DNA of 49,303 nucleotides from Bacillota bacterium (GTDB lineage: Bacteria; Bacillota_I; Bacilli_A; Acholeplasmatales; UBA5453), in the NCBI GenBank assembly GCA_023436805.1, contig JAEZHT010000038.1, forward strand, positions 1 to 49,303, read 5' to 3'. A program made the position numbers and the translations under genes. Below are positions 25,765 to 33,786 of this stretch, piece by piece; the stretch's first letter is position 1, and the number at the start of each line of letters is the position of its first letter. The notes under the pieces were generated by a model that made no database searches, was not told where the DNA came from, and worked only from the letters and a program-made list of their open reading frames with translations.

Positions 25765-26190
25765 ATGCATAAGCCGTGGCTTCCTTATGTCTGGATTACC
25801 GTGATCGGTTTGTTTCTTTTGATCATCACTTGGTTCATTTATGTGGGTTTATATTTGAGTATTGAACATATGTATTATCCCAATGACCCACAAGATTTTC
25901 CAGCTGACACTTTGAGATTAGCCAGTGCACTGGTTTTATTGGTGATATATGTTGGAACATCAATGTTGTATGATAAACCATTAATCAAAGCGATTGGTTT
26001 GGTACCTGTGGTTTCGATGATGGTGATCGCGTTATATTTATCGTTTTATGGACGTCCATGGGATGGATTCTTTTGGATCCTCGTATTCGGATTTCACATC
26101 ATTTTCTTCTTAAGAAAACTTAAGGTACCTACATATACTTATTATGCAGTCATATATGCAACACTATTGGCTTTAGCCTACACGTTATAG
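25765..26190 (+). CDS. Four-helix membrane protein
   Basis: 141 residues with four hydrophobic stretches (about 8-32, 48-66, 71-91, 96-140). Not recognised. Upstream, TATAATGAAG-like sequence near 25722 may be its promoter. It precedes the P-loop kinase-like gene by 9 bases. Confidence 0.55.
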   Translation: MHKPWLPYVWITVIGLFLLIITWFIYVGLYLSIEHMYYPNDPQDFPADTLRLASALVLLVIYVGTSMLYDKPLIKAIGLVPVVSMMVIALYLSFYGRPWDGFFWILVFGFHIIFFLRKLKVPTYTYYAVIYATLLALAYTL

Positions 26191-26199
26191 GGGGTCTAT

Positions 26200-26772
26200 A
26201 TGGCCATAATAATTGTTTTTACAGGTGGTTTGGCGACCCTCAAAACAACAGTATCAAAACGTTTGTCTATTGATTTAGGCATTTTGTGTTTGAATAAAGA
26301 CGATATCAAAGCAGTATTGGTTGACCATATTGGCTTTAATAATCGCGAAGAGAATAAAAAACTATCGATCGCTACCGTTCAAACGATGATTGAAGTCGCA
26401 CACCAAGCGCATCTTGCAAATCAAAACATCATGATCGAAGCCAATTTTAAACCGAATGAACTTAAAGATATTTTAAATAAATCAGGGTATTTAGAACAAG
26501 ACATCATAACAATATTCTTATATGGTGATTCGAAGGTATTGTATGACCGGTATGTTCAAAGACAACATACCCGTCACATCGCACATACATCTACAGGTCT
26601 ATTATCCTATGAAGTATTCGAATTGTCCTTGAAAGAACATCGTGTTGAAGATGCTTTAGGACAAGTTATTGTGTATAATACCACCACCTTTAGTAATGAA
26701 GATTACACAATATTAAAACAAAAAATCCAATCCATTATAGATCAACCTATAGGAGGTTCACATGCCTTATAG
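26200..26772 (+). CDS. P-loop kinase-like protein with altered Walker A
   Basis: 190 residues of the zeta-toxin/AAA_33 kinase type: an N-terminal IIIVFTGGLATLKTT P-loop, CLNKDDIKAVL (acidic substrate site), MIEANF as the Walker B-like strand and a YVQRQHTRH lid arginine region. The P-loop reads GLATLKTT, with Leu where the family has Gly before the Lys, so ATP binding may be weakened or altered. It overlaps the next small gene by 11 bases. Possible functions range from nucleoside or antibiotic kinase to an inactive relative. Confidence 0.65.
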   Translation: MAIIIVFTGGLATLKTTVSKRLSIDLGILCLNKDDIKAVLVDHIGFNNREENKKLSIATVQTMIEVAHQAHLANQNIMIEANFKPNELKDILNKSGYLEQDIITIFLYGDSKVLYDRYVQRQHTRHIAHTSTGLLSYEVFELSLKEHRVEDALGQVIVYNTTTFSNEDYTILKQKIQSIIDQPIGGSHAL

Positions 26773-26989
26773 ATATACCAAAGATGTCGTTAAGCTCTAT
26801 ATTCCAGTGTCTGTCATTGAATCTTTTGATGAACATCCAGAACCCTATGGTGATCGGATGGTAACACTCATAAACGGGATGTATACAGACGTCTTTGAAG
26901 ATGAAGCAGGCATTTATACCATGACCAACGACCTCGATTTGGTCGAATACATAAAGTCAATAGGAGGCGTACATGCGCGCAAGAGGTGA
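26762..26989 (+). CDS. Small acidic protein, unknown
   Basis: 75 residues, no membrane segment. A strong AGGAGG site precedes the ATG and the gene overlaps both neighbours (11 and 17 bases), so it belongs to a tight cluster with the kinase-like gene and the following membrane protein. No family recognised. Confidence 0.6.
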   Translation: MPYRYTKDVVKLYIPVSVIESFDEHPEPYGDRMVTLINGMYTDVFEDEAGIYTMTNDLDLVEYIKSIGGVHARKR

Positions 26990-27236
26990 TTATTTATTCA
27001 ATGCAGTGTTGTTAGCAGTATTATCGGTGGTTGTGGCCATTGCCGGCATATTTTATGAGATTAATTTTGGATTACCCTTGAGTGGGTCGATGGCTGGATT
27101 GAGTATTGGAGGCTTTATGTTTTTGGTTTCATTATGGAATTATTATGTTTATAAGACTGATAAAAACCGTGAAGAAAGAAAAGACAAAAGAATTCAAGCT
27201 TTAGAAGATGAAATTAGAAGACTGAAGAATAGATGA
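26973..27236 (+). CDS. Small membrane protein with C-terminal coiled coil
   Basis: 87 residues: two membrane segments (about 8-30 and 40-60) followed by a charged helix (NREERKDKRIQALEDEIRRLKNR) that should form a coiled coil. AGGAGG precedes the ATG. It ends the cluster before a terminator. Function unknown; the coiled coil suggests it tethers or assembles a partner at the membrane. Confidence 0.6.
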   Translation: MRARGDYLFNAVLLAVLSVVVAIAGIFYEINFGLPLSGSMAGLSIGGFMFLVSLWNYYVYKTDKNREERKDKRIQALEDEIRRLKNR

Positions 27237-27256
27237 ACCCAACCTAGGGTTTTTTT
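27236..27256 (+). terminator. Intrinsic terminator of accessory cluster
   Basis: AACCC (27236-27240) pairs with GGGTT (27247-27251), followed by T residues; overlaps the previous stop codon. Confidence 0.7.
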
Positions 27257-27261
27257 CTTGT

Positions 27262-27305
27262 GCAACCAAGCGTTGCGTGACAATTCATGACAAGCCTTAT
27301 ACAAT
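27262..27305 (+). promoter_or_regulatory. Promoter and candidate operator of XRE regulator gene
   Basis: GTGACA (27277-27282), 17-base spacer and TACAAT (27300-27305). Upstream is GCAAC-5-GTTGC (27262-27276), and a direct repeat TGACAA occurs twice across the -35 region. Either could be a binding site for the XRE protein encoded downstream (inference). Confidence 0.45.
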
Positions 27306-27329
27306 ATAGGTGTGGGAGGTAAAGAAACC

Positions 27330-27800
27330 ATGATAGATACCATCAAAGTCGGACTAAAAATTGCCCAATATCGAAAAGACTTACAGCTGACTCAAGACGA
27401 TCTGGCCAATCGATTGAACATCACACGTCAAGCCTTATCAAAATGGGAAAATGGGACCAGTTTACCTTCAATCGACTTACTCACCGATTTATGCCAGTTA
27501 TTTCAAACGAATGTCGAGAATCTCCTTTGTTTGAATGAAACCATCACGATTGAAGATGAACACAATCTATTTAAAAACCACAGTCGACCATACATCATCC
27601 AAAAAATCATCAAAGGAGAAATCAACGTGAACATACCCGATGTGTTTTACCAGTTTTCACCCTTAGAAAGGATGAAAATATTAAAAGCAATCAAGGAAGA
27701 CAAATTGAATTGCAACCTAAGTGATTTAGCGGTTCGTTTAACACAAAGCGAACATAAGTATTTATTCAATACCATTAAAAGAGGAGGTATTATGTTATGA
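27330..27800 (+). CDS. XRE-family transcriptional regulator
   Basis: 156 residues from the ATG at 27330, after GGGAGG. The N-terminal 65 residues are a Cro/C1 helix-turn-helix (IAQYRKDLQLTQDDLANRLNITRQALSKWENGTSLPSI). The C-terminal 80 residues are helical, with an FSPLERMKILKAI segment, and do not match a known sensor domain. It overlaps the next gene by ATGA, so the two are made together. Probably regulates its own promoter, which has repeats at the expected place. Confidence 0.85.
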   Translation: MIDTIKVGLKIAQYRKDLQLTQDDLANRLNITRQALSKWENGTSLPSIDLLTDLCQLFQTNVENLLCLNETITIEDEHNLFKNHSRPYIIQKIIKGEINVNIPDVFYQFSPLERMKILKAIKEDKLNCNLSDLAVRLTQSEHKYLFNTIKRGGIML

Positions 27801-28336
27801 TTCTCAAGAAAATCCAAGTGGATGGTCAAGATATCCATGTCCAGTTATCTCAAGAAGATGCTAAAAAAGCGTATTTAAATCATGAACCACTGGTGTTTAC
27901 CGATGAAGCAGAAAAACAAGCCTTCATCGCGTCATTTGAAACACGCAAAGAAGAAAAAACAGAGGAACCAAGAAACCGCTCCAAAATGCACAAACTCGTG
28001 CAAATGTTGCCATTTATGGATGACGATACCATCCATGATTTGGTCCAAAAAATCATCAACGATGAAGATGGCCTAAACGGCATCGACATCGCGGTAGTGA
28101 TGCCATTTTTGGATGAAGATGATGCGACAGCATTATTTAAAAAAGCCATCACAGGCAAACATCCTAAGCTCAATCCTATGGTGATGGCACCGTTTGTCGA
28201 TGAAGATGCACTTTCATTTGTCGTAGATGAATACATTGCTGGTAATCTATCGGAAAGCCAATTAGATGCTTTATACCCATTTCTCAATGAAGACGATTTA
28301 AAACGTTTATTTAAACACATCATTCAAAATGAATAA
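27797..28336 (+). CDS. Tetra-repeat acidic helical protein, partner of XRE regulator
   Basis: 179 residues. After an N-terminal 65-residue region with a KKIQVDG strand, four repeats of about 29-31 residues start at prolines 72, 103, 132 and 161: LPFMDDD, MPFLDED, APFVDED and YPFLNED, each followed by a short amphipathic helix. The pattern suggests a small alpha-solenoid. The start overlaps the stop of the XRE gene. I do not recognise a characterised family; a co-regulator or inhibitor of the XRE protein is plausible from the coupling. A terminator follows. Confidence 0.7.
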   Translation: MILKKIQVDGQDIHVQLSQEDAKKAYLNHEPLVFTDEAEKQAFIASFETRKEEKTEEPRNRSKMHKLVQMLPFMDDDTIHDLVQKIINDEDGLNGIDIAVVMPFLDEDDATALFKKAITGKHPKLNPMVMAPFVDEDALSFVVDEYIAGNLSESQLDALYPFLNEDDLKRLFKHIIQNE

Positions 28337-28337
28337 G

Positions 28338-28370
28338 AAATATGCCCATCTCAGGTGGGCATATTTTTTT
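28338..28370 (+). terminator. Intrinsic terminator
   Basis: AAATATGCCCA (28338-28348) pairs with TGGGCATATTT (28356-28366), plus T-run. Confidence 0.85.
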
Positions 28371-28436
28371 CTAATAAGCATCTGAAAAGTAGACAAATCT
28401 CAATTGTTATATAATATGAATAAAGGAAGTGATAGG

Positions 28437-28991
28437 ATGAACAAAATAGATTCAACTAGACAAACAGAATTATTACAAATACTTCAACAAAGGTTTGAAA
28501 AAAACCTTAAAAGACACCCGAGTGTATCGTGGTCTACCGTGTTAGAAAAAATCCTCAAAAAACCCGCACTACTCTGGACCATTGATCAAATGGAAATCAC
28601 CGGTGGTGAACCAGATGTGGTGGTTTTTGATGAGAAAGATTCTAACATATACATCGTGGATTGTTCAAAGGAATCACCATCCGGCCGAAGAAGCTTGTGT
28701 TATGATCAAGACGCACTGAATGCCAGAAAAGAGTATAAACCGCTAGATTCAGCCATGAATATGGCTTCGAACATGGGCGTTACCTTACTCAATGAAGCCC
28801 AATATGCTTTCTTACAAACGTTGGGTGATTTTGATACGAAATCGTCTTCGTGGTTATTAACACCAAAAGCCATCCGTGATTTGGATGGGGCTTTATTTGG
28901 TGATAAGCGATATAAACGAACCTTTTTCTATCCAAATGGCGCCCAATCCTATTATAAAGAACGTGGTTTTAGAGGTTACATTGTTTTGTAA
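28437..28991 (+). CDS. DUF4256 family protein
   Basis: 184 residues from the ATG at 28437, preceded by GGAAG and a TATAAT box at about 28411. The sequence fits DUF4256: WSTVLEKILKKPALLWTIDQMEITGGEPDVV, ESPSGRRSLCYDQDALNARKEYKP, MGVTLLNEAQYAFLQTLGDFDTKSSSWLLTP and a final GFRGYIVL. No biochemical role is established for this family. Monocistronic. Confidence 0.8.
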   Translation: MNKIDSTRQTELLQILQQRFEKNLKRHPSVSWSTVLEKILKKPALLWTIDQMEITGGEPDVVVFDEKDSNIYIVDCSKESPSGRRSLCYDQDALNARKEYKPLDSAMNMASNMGVTLLNEAQYAFLQTLGDFDTKSSSWLLTPKAIRDLDGALFGDKRYKRTFFYPNGAQSYYKERGFRGYIVL

Positions 28992-29081
28992 AAAGTATGT
29001 AAACTGAAAGTATCTTGAAATTTATCCAAAAACATTTCGGTTATAATATAGATAAGAATCGATATAAAGGGGTAAATGACC

Positions 29082-29525
29082 ATGATTGATGTACTATTTG
29101 TTTGTATCCACAATTCTGCCAGAAGTCAAATGGCAGAAGCGTATTTAAATGCTTACGGCAAAGGTGTATTTAAAGCGGAAAGTGCTGGGTTAGAACCAGG
29201 CAAATTGAATCCCAACGTTGTTAAAGTGATGGCACTCGATGGCATCGATATTTCAAACAACACGACGAAATCCACATTTGATATGTTGAAAAAAGGGACC
29301 AGATACACCTATGTAGTCACCGTATGTGACGAAGCTTCTGGCCAACGTTGCCCATTCTTTCCTGGGGTGTTAAAGACATTCCACTGGAACATTGAAGACC
29401 CTTCAGCACTGAAAGGCGATTATGAGGTGATTTTACCTGAATTGATCCGAATCCGTGATGAAGTTAAAAAGCGTGTAAAACAATTGATCCTCGAATTTGA
29501 AGCATACGCACAATCAAGAAAATAA
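29082..29525 (+). CDS. arsC: Thioredoxin-coupled arsenate reductase / LMW phosphatase-fold protein
   Basis: 147 residues from the ATG at 29082 (nine bases after AAGGGG; another ATG two codons upstream is too close). The phosphate loop CIHNSARS (C8-R14) and the redox cysteines in CDEASGQRCP (C82, C90) follow the Staphylococcus/Bacillus ArsC three-cysteine relay, although the spacing between the last two is one residue longer than usual. It would reduce arsenate using thioredoxin. No arsR, arsB or acr3 is adjacent, so general phosphatase activity is an alternative. Own TATAAT promoter and terminator. Confidence 0.82.
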   Translation: MIDVLFVCIHNSARSQMAEAYLNAYGKGVFKAESAGLEPGKLNPNVVKVMALDGIDISNNTTKSTFDMLKKGTRYTYVVTVCDEASGQRCPFFPGVLKTFHWNIEDPSALKGDYEVILPELIRIRDEVKKRVKQLILEFEAYAQSRK

Positions 29526-29551
29526 AAAGTTCACAGTGTGAACTTTTTTTC
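29525..29551. terminator. Bidirectional terminator
   Basis: AAAAGTTCAC (29525-29534) pairs with GTGAACTTTT after a three-base loop; serves arsC and the convergent small gene. Confidence 0.8.
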
Positions 29552-29743
29552 TTAGCCTAATGCAAGTGAAATTAAAAACCAAACGATTAACCCAAAAACG
29601 AGTAGGGTTGCGATAAACTTAAGGTTACTGACATGGAAATACTTTTTCTTCTTGTCAGGATGGATTGGCTTTTTGACAAACTGTGCTTGTGCTGCTTGAC
29701 GGTTTAGATTTGGACCAGAGCCCATACTGCCATTGGGTTGCAT
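29552..29743 (-). CDS. Small single-pass membrane protein
   Basis: 63 residues. An AGGGAGG site lies before the ATG on the minus strand. The N-terminal half is Asn/Gln/Lys-rich (QAAQAQFVKKPIHPDKKKKYF) and the C-terminus is one membrane helix (FIATLLVFGLIVWFLISLALG). A tail-anchored protein with a cytoplasmic basic head is the likely topology. Not recognised. Confidence 0.65.
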   Translation of the reverse strand: MQPNGSMGSGPNLNRQAAQAQFVKKPIHPDKKKKYFHVSNLKFIATLLVFGLIVWFLISLALG

Positions 29744-29866
29744 AAAATACCTCCCTAAATTGATGATTGTATTTTAACATAAGCGGAATTAATAAACAAT
29801 AGTTAATCTAAAAAATTGTCACAACAATGTCACACGAAACGTAAAGACAAATCCATTGGTTTTTGG

Positions 29867-29872
29867 TATAAT
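29867..29872 (+). promoter_or_regulatory. -10 element of the Sua5 gene
   Basis: TATAAT preceded by TTGG. Transcription would begin near 29880, which excludes the far-upstream TTG of the open frame as start of the Sua5 gene. Confidence 0.55.
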
Positions 29873-29896
29873 ACCCATGAAAGTGAAGTGACTCTT

Positions 29897-30931
29897 TTGA
29901 AACAAACCTTATGTTGGTCTGAAACCGACTTAAATTTAATAGAAAACCAGGCTAAATTGAAAGCTGTGATTCAATCTGGACTCCTCGTCATTTTTCCAAC
30001 CGAAACCGTCTACGGAATTGGTGCGAATGCGTTAGACCCACTCGCATCCAAACGCATCTATCAAGCCAAAGGCAGACCTTCTGATAACCCTCTAATCGTT
30101 CATATTTCCAACAAAGAAGATGTGTATGCTTATGTGCGTTTTGTCAGTGAAGAAGCAGAAACTTTAATGGATACGTTTTGGCCTGGCCCATTGACACTGA
30201 TATTTGAAAAGAATGAACGGATTCCTTTAGAAACTACTGGTGGATTGAATACGGTAGCGATTCGATTTCCAAGCAATCCAATCGCTCAACAAGTGATTCA
30301 TTTGGCAGGTGTGCCTATTGCCGCCCCTTCAGCAAACATCTCTGGTAAACCCAGTTCAACCGCATTCCAACATGTTTTTGATGACTTCAATGGTCGTGTT
30401 GACATCATCATCGATGGGGGGCCATCGGAGATTGGATTGGAATCCACCGTCATCGATATGACCTCAGAAACACCAACCATCCTAAGACCTGGATTCATCA
30501 CTAAAAAGATGATTGAATCCGCCTTAAATAGAACAGTTCATGATTTATCCGATACCAAACCCACGGGGAATGTAAAATCCCCTGGTATGAAATATACCCA
30601 TTATAAACCTAAAGGGGATGTTACCATCCTCAAAGGTGATATTGAAGCGATGAAAGATTATGTGCGCGCTCACCATGTAAACCACCCTGATAAGCGCTAC
30701 GCTGTGATTTGTGAAAGTGAATATGTGTCCTTATTTGACGTGCCAGTACGCGCATTGGGTTCGGTTCATAATCAAAAAGAAATGGCACACAACCTATTCG
30801 CTGCTTTAAGAGATATGGATGATTGGACAGTTGACTTTATATTCATCCACCATTTAAGTACCGATGATTTGGGGTACGCACTCATGAACCGTTTGGAGAA
30901 AGCCGCAGGTTATCAAATCATCGATTTATAG
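29897..30931 (+). CDS. L-threonylcarbamoyladenylate synthase (Sua5/TsaC family)
   Basis: About 344 residues if translation starts at the TTG at 29897 (GTG at 29888 is an alternative); there is no good ATG and the ribosome site is weak. YrdC domain: KAVIQSGLLVIFPTETVYGIGANAL, IYQAKGRPSDNPLIVHI, FWPGPLTLIF, VAIRFPSNPIAQ and APSANISGKPSST. The C-terminal Sua5 domain (MKYTHYKPKGDVTIL to AAGYQIIDL) shows the long two-domain form. It makes threonylcarbamoyl-AMP for the t6A modification of tRNAs. A four-codon frame ATGAAAGTGAAGTGA sits exactly at the predicted transcript start. Confidence 0.88.
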   Translation: MKQTLCWSETDLNLIENQAKLKAVIQSGLLVIFPTETVYGIGANALDPLASKRIYQAKGRPSDNPLIVHISNKEDVYAYVRFVSEEAETLMDTFWPGPLTLIFEKNERIPLETTGGLNTVAIRFPSNPIAQQVIHLAGVPIAAPSANISGKPSSTAFQHVFDDFNGRVDIIIDGGPSEIGLESTVIDMTSETPTILRPGFITKKMIESALNRTVHDLSDTKPTGNVKSPGMKYTHYKPKGDVTILKGDIEAMKDYVRAHHVNHPDKRYAVICESEYVSLFDVPVRALGSVHNQKEMAHNLFAALRDMDDWTVDFIFIHHLSTDDLGYALMNRLEKAAGYQIIDL

Positions 30932-30939
30932 GAGTATAT

Positions 30940-31400
30940 ATGAAAAAATCCACAAGTTTGATGTTAGGTATATTGTCCACAGTGACCTGGATCACCATGG
31001 TTATATTACTTGTTTTGACAAATATAGGGTTACAAACGTTTATGCATGGTGCACAATCTAATCTGGAGGGTATGGGGTTAATTCTACTAATAGCCCTGTT
31101 CGGATGGCTCTTTTGGGGGCTAGCAGTCATATTTGTTATGGTTTACGCGATTGGATACCACATTTCTTTTTGTACGTTTATGACAAGCACCGTACGACAT
31201 ATATGTACTTAGTCAAATATTTATCTGTCATACCAATATTTTTCTTGTTGGTTTATGGGTACTTTACTGCGAACACTAATCAGGGTACAAACATGTCTCT
31301 TCTAACATGGTTTCGTTTTGGATGGCCTGTTATATTGATTATTCCGCTAACAATGATAGTTCTTTTGACCAGACACATACCTTATAAAAAACGAGGATAA
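30940..31400 (+). pseudogene. Frameshifted four-helix membrane protein (first of three tandem paralogues)
   Basis: Two overlapping frames together make one protein. The first (from the ATG at 30940, AGGAG upstream) gives an N-terminus MKKSTSLMLGILS and two membrane helices to about 31160. The second continues from about 31163 to the stop at 31400 as HFFLYVYDKHRTTYMYLVKYL. This join aligns with HYFLYLDESHSRFVLNMHKIV in the intact paralogue at 31875. The break falls in a T-rich stretch (CATTTCTTTTTG) and equals the loss of one base. It may be a true mutation or a sequencing/assembly error. Function of the family unknown. Confidence 0.65.
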
Positions 31401-31405
31401 ACGGG

Positions 31406-31864
31406 ATGAGAAGAGTTAATGTACAGAACGTGTTAGGTTATTTTGTGATTGCAAATACGGCCATATTATGTACGATTTTTACTTACCTCTTATTTCAAAT
31501 TTCCACACTATTTTCTAACTTAGAGGAGATGGTTGGGTTACTATTTGTTATCATAATCACCGTATTATTCGGGATTGTAGCGGTGGTTGTTCTTTCTCAT
31601 ATCCTATTATCACTCATCTGTTTACCGATTTACTTTCAAACTTATCGATTAAAACACCATCGATGGATGGGGTTTGTGAAAATAGCCAACCTGAGTCTAG
31701 GCATTTTATATATTGTATTTTCTTTAATCTATGGTGTTTTTTCAAATATTAAAAATATATTGCCTTTGGCGGATTATGTGAAGGTTTTATGGGTGTTGGT
31801 TGCCATATCGATGTTGTTGGTGGGCTACTTTACTCCTGACGAACAAAAAAATCTTTCAAAATAG
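31406..31864 (+). CDS. Four-helix membrane protein, second of tandem set
   Basis: 152 residues, four hydrophobic segments (about 10-35, 42-72, 88-112, 122-142) and the same loop organisation as the flanking genes (YFQTYRLKHHRWMGFVKIANL resembles the FLYLDESHSRFVLNMHKIVN segment of the third). Starts 5 bases after the previous stop. Divergent in sequence from the other two, so tandem duplication must be old. Function unknown. Confidence 0.6.
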   Translation: MRRVNVQNVLGYFVIANTAILCTIFTYLLFQISTLFSNLEEMVGLLFVIIITVLFGIVAVVVLSHILLSLICLPIYFQTYRLKHHRWMGFVKIANLSLGILYIVFSLIYGVFSNIKNILPLADYVKVLWVLVAISMLLVGYFTPDEQKNLSK

Positions 31865-31874
31865 AGGAGAAAGC

Positions 31875-32339
31875 ATGAAGAAAAAGACTAGTTTTATCTT
31901 GGGAATACTGAGTGGATTATTAACACTTAGCTTGATTTTGGTATGGCTTGGTCTCCTGATTATTTTGTTTTTTCCTATATCCTTTTTAATCGGTGTGGAC
32001 GATGTGACTGTTTTTGTTACCGTCACCATCATTCGCGTGATGCTCATCATCGTGCTTGTTCTTTTGAGTATTCCAATCATCATTTATGGCATCGCTACAC
32101 CACATTATTTTCTTTATCTTGATGAAAGTCATAGTCGATTTGTCTTAAACATGCATAAAATCGTGAATATCATCCTCTGCGGATTATTGTTCATGGCTTT
32201 CATCGGCTTACTTAGAGGTATATTATTGGATGGTAGAACAATCCATTTTGAATTTTGGTTTGTACTTGTATCCTTTAGTCTTATCTTACCTTTAGCGGTA
32301 TTTACAAAAGTACCTAAAAAGCAAAAACTAGATTCCTAA
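31875..32339 (+). CDS. Four-helix membrane protein, third of tandem set
   Basis: 154 residues from the ATG at 31875, after AGAGGAG. N-terminus MKKKTSFILGILSG is nearly the same as that of the frameshifted first gene (MKKSTSLMLGILS). Four membrane segments (about 7-35, 45-78, 95-118, 128-145). It is the intact reference for the family. No known domain. Confidence 0.65.
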   Translation: MKKKTSFILGILSGLLTLSLILVWLGLLIILFFPISFLIGVDDVTVFVTVTIIRVMLIIVLVLLSIPIIIYGIATPHYFLYLDESHSRFVLNMHKIVNIILCGLLFMAFIGLLRGILLDGRTIHFEFWFVLVSFSLILPLAVFTKVPKKQKLDS

Positions 32340-32398
32340 GCATTTTCGTAGGTTTTTATATTTCATCGGATTACAATGAAGTCATGGAGGTAATCAAG

Positions 32399-32617
32399 AT
32401 GAAAATTCAAAAGAACGTTGGATCTACCGACAAGTTAATTCGTTATGCATTATCCGCATTGCTCGTCGTTGTAGGCGTATTACTCTTAAACCAAATGTTG
32501 TGGTTATCGATCGCTCTGTTTGTGTTCGCTGTGGTATTAACATTGACAGCACTATTCAGTTTTTGCGGTTTATACACCCTATTTGGTATCAACACATGTA
32601 AACTTGAAAAGAAGTGA
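32399..32617 (+). CDS. DUF2892 membrane protein (YgaP-like transmembrane domain)
   Basis: 72 residues from the ATG at 32399, with GGAGG upstream. Opening KIQKNVGSTDKLIRYALSALLVVVGVLL and a second hydrophobic segment with FSFCGLYTLFGINTC match DUF2892, the membrane domain found in YgaP and as free small proteins. It keeps both conserved cysteines. The free form often accompanies sulfur or rhodanese genes, none of which is here. Confidence 0.85.
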   Translation: MKIQKNVGSTDKLIRYALSALLVVVGVLLLNQMLWLSIALFVFAVVLTLTALFSFCGLYTLFGINTCKLEKK

Positions 32618-32682
32618 AATTGGCAATTGCCAGTTTCATTTTTCTTTTTAAGGTTTATAATAAAAAAGAAGGTGGTGTTTTT

Positions 32683-32967
32683 ATGCAAGTCCTCACTGAA
32701 ATGGAATTACATGACATCTATGAACAATACTTTGAAAAAGGGGATGAATTGGTATTAAAATCATTCCCATCCAAACAAAAAAGACAACATGGGGTATGCT
32801 TATTCATCGTCAAGGTGCTCGATACAAATAAAAGATACACAGAAAAAGAAATCAATGAAGTACTCAAACCGATTTACCACGATTACGTCATGATCAGACG
32901 ATACCTTGTGGATTTAGGATTGATTCACCGCACCAACGACGGTAGTGCATATTGGGTCAATGTATGA
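32683..32967 (+). CDS. DUF2087 family protein
   Basis: 94 residues from the ATG at 32683 (GAAGGTGG upstream). KSFPSKQKRQHGVCLFIVKVLDTNKRYTEKEINEVLK and YVMIRRYLVDLGLIHRTNDGSAYW are the DUF2087 signature, a winged-helix-like domain found alone or after ArsR-type HTHs. Probably nucleic-acid binding or a regulator fragment. Its stop overlaps the next start (ATGA), indicating coupled translation. Confidence 0.8.
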   Translation: MQVLTEMELHDIYEQYFEKGDELVLKSFPSKQKRQHGVCLFIVKVLDTNKRYTEKEINEVLKPIYHDYVMIRRYLVDLGLIHRTNDGSAYWVNV

Positions 32968-33299
32968 TCATTGTTAATCTTGATAAAACATTGTGTGAAG
33001 AAAAACCGCTTGGCACATCGATTTTAGCCAATCATCCGTTCATCCATGCTTCAACGTTTGAACTCTTTCATTTGGTGGTACCAAAACTGATGGGTAGAGA
33101 TAATCTTAATGTCATCTTCATTGATGAAACCAAGTTAACGAGTGAAGTCAAATATGAAGATAAAAACAACAATAGATTGTTTTTTCCACACATTTACGGA
33201 CCAATCGATGCTGAAGCTGTGGTTATGATCGCGCCATTTGAGGTAGAAGATGGGGTATGGGTCAACCCAATAGCATCCGATTTTGATTTTGGTAAATAG
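32964..33299 (+). CDS. DUF952 family protein
   Basis: 111 residues from the ATG at 32964. HPFIHASTFELFHLVVPKLM, LNVIFIDETKLTSEVKYED and FFPHIYGPIDAEAVVMIAPF correspond to DUF952, a small fold related to ADP-ribosyl transferase-like domains. No reaction is established. Encoded together with the DUF2087 gene (4-base overlap). Confidence 0.8.
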   Translation: MIIVNLDKTLCEEKPLGTSILANHPFIHASTFELFHLVVPKLMGRDNLNVIFIDETKLTSEVKYEDKNNNRLFFPHIYGPIDAEAVVMIAPFEVEDGVWVNPIASDFDFGK

Positions 33300-33327
33300 T
33301 TTGATACAATACACTTGAGGTGTTAAG

Positions 33328-33759
33328 ATGAAACCAAAAGATTTGACTTTTTTATCCGAAATACAATACAAGGTAACCCAAGAAAACGCGACAGAACCGC
33401 CATTTCATAATGAATTTTGGCACAACACCAAACCCGGTTTATACGTCGATATCGTCGATGGAACCCCACTATTTACATCCTTAGATAAGTTTGATTCTGG
33501 TTGTGGGTGGCCAAGCTTTTCTAAACCCCTCGATCCAAAACTCGTGATTGAAAAGAAAGATTATAGCCACGGTATGTTTCGTATTGAAATCAGAAGTAAA
33601 GAAGCAGACAGCCATTTGGGACATGTCTTTGACGATGGTCCAAAAGCGTTGGGTGGTTTGAGGTATTGTATCAACTCTGCGTCCTTAAGATTCATCCCTG
33701 TGGAAGAATTAGAATCTGCGGGCTATGGGGCGTATGTATCGCTATTTGAAAATAAATAA
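33328..33759 (+). CDS. msrB: Peptide-methionine (R)-S-oxide reductase
   Basis: 143 residues, full length. KFDSGCGWPSFSKP (C59), SHLGHVFDDGP and RYCINSASLRF (catalytic C114) are clear. The two CxxC zinc pairs of many MsrB proteins are missing: the first expected pair reads VDIV. It is thus the zinc-free form, with C59 as probable resolving residue. It repairs methionine-R-sulfoxide with thioredoxin. Convergent with a Rieske protein gene and close to a DsbA-type gene. Confidence 0.93.
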   Translation: MKPKDLTFLSEIQYKVTQENATEPPFHNEFWHNTKPGLYVDIVDGTPLFTSLDKFDSGCGWPSFSKPLDPKLVIEKKDYSHGMFRIEIRSKEADSHLGHVFDDGPKALGGLRYCINSASLRFIPVEELESAGYGAYVSLFENK

Positions 33760-33786
33760 TCGGTCAGTTGACCGATTATTTTTGTA
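33755..33786. terminator. Bidirectional terminator between msrB and Rieske gene
   Basis: AATAATCGGTC and GACCGATTATT form a near-perfect stem, with A- and T-rich flanks on each side. Confidence 0.8.
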
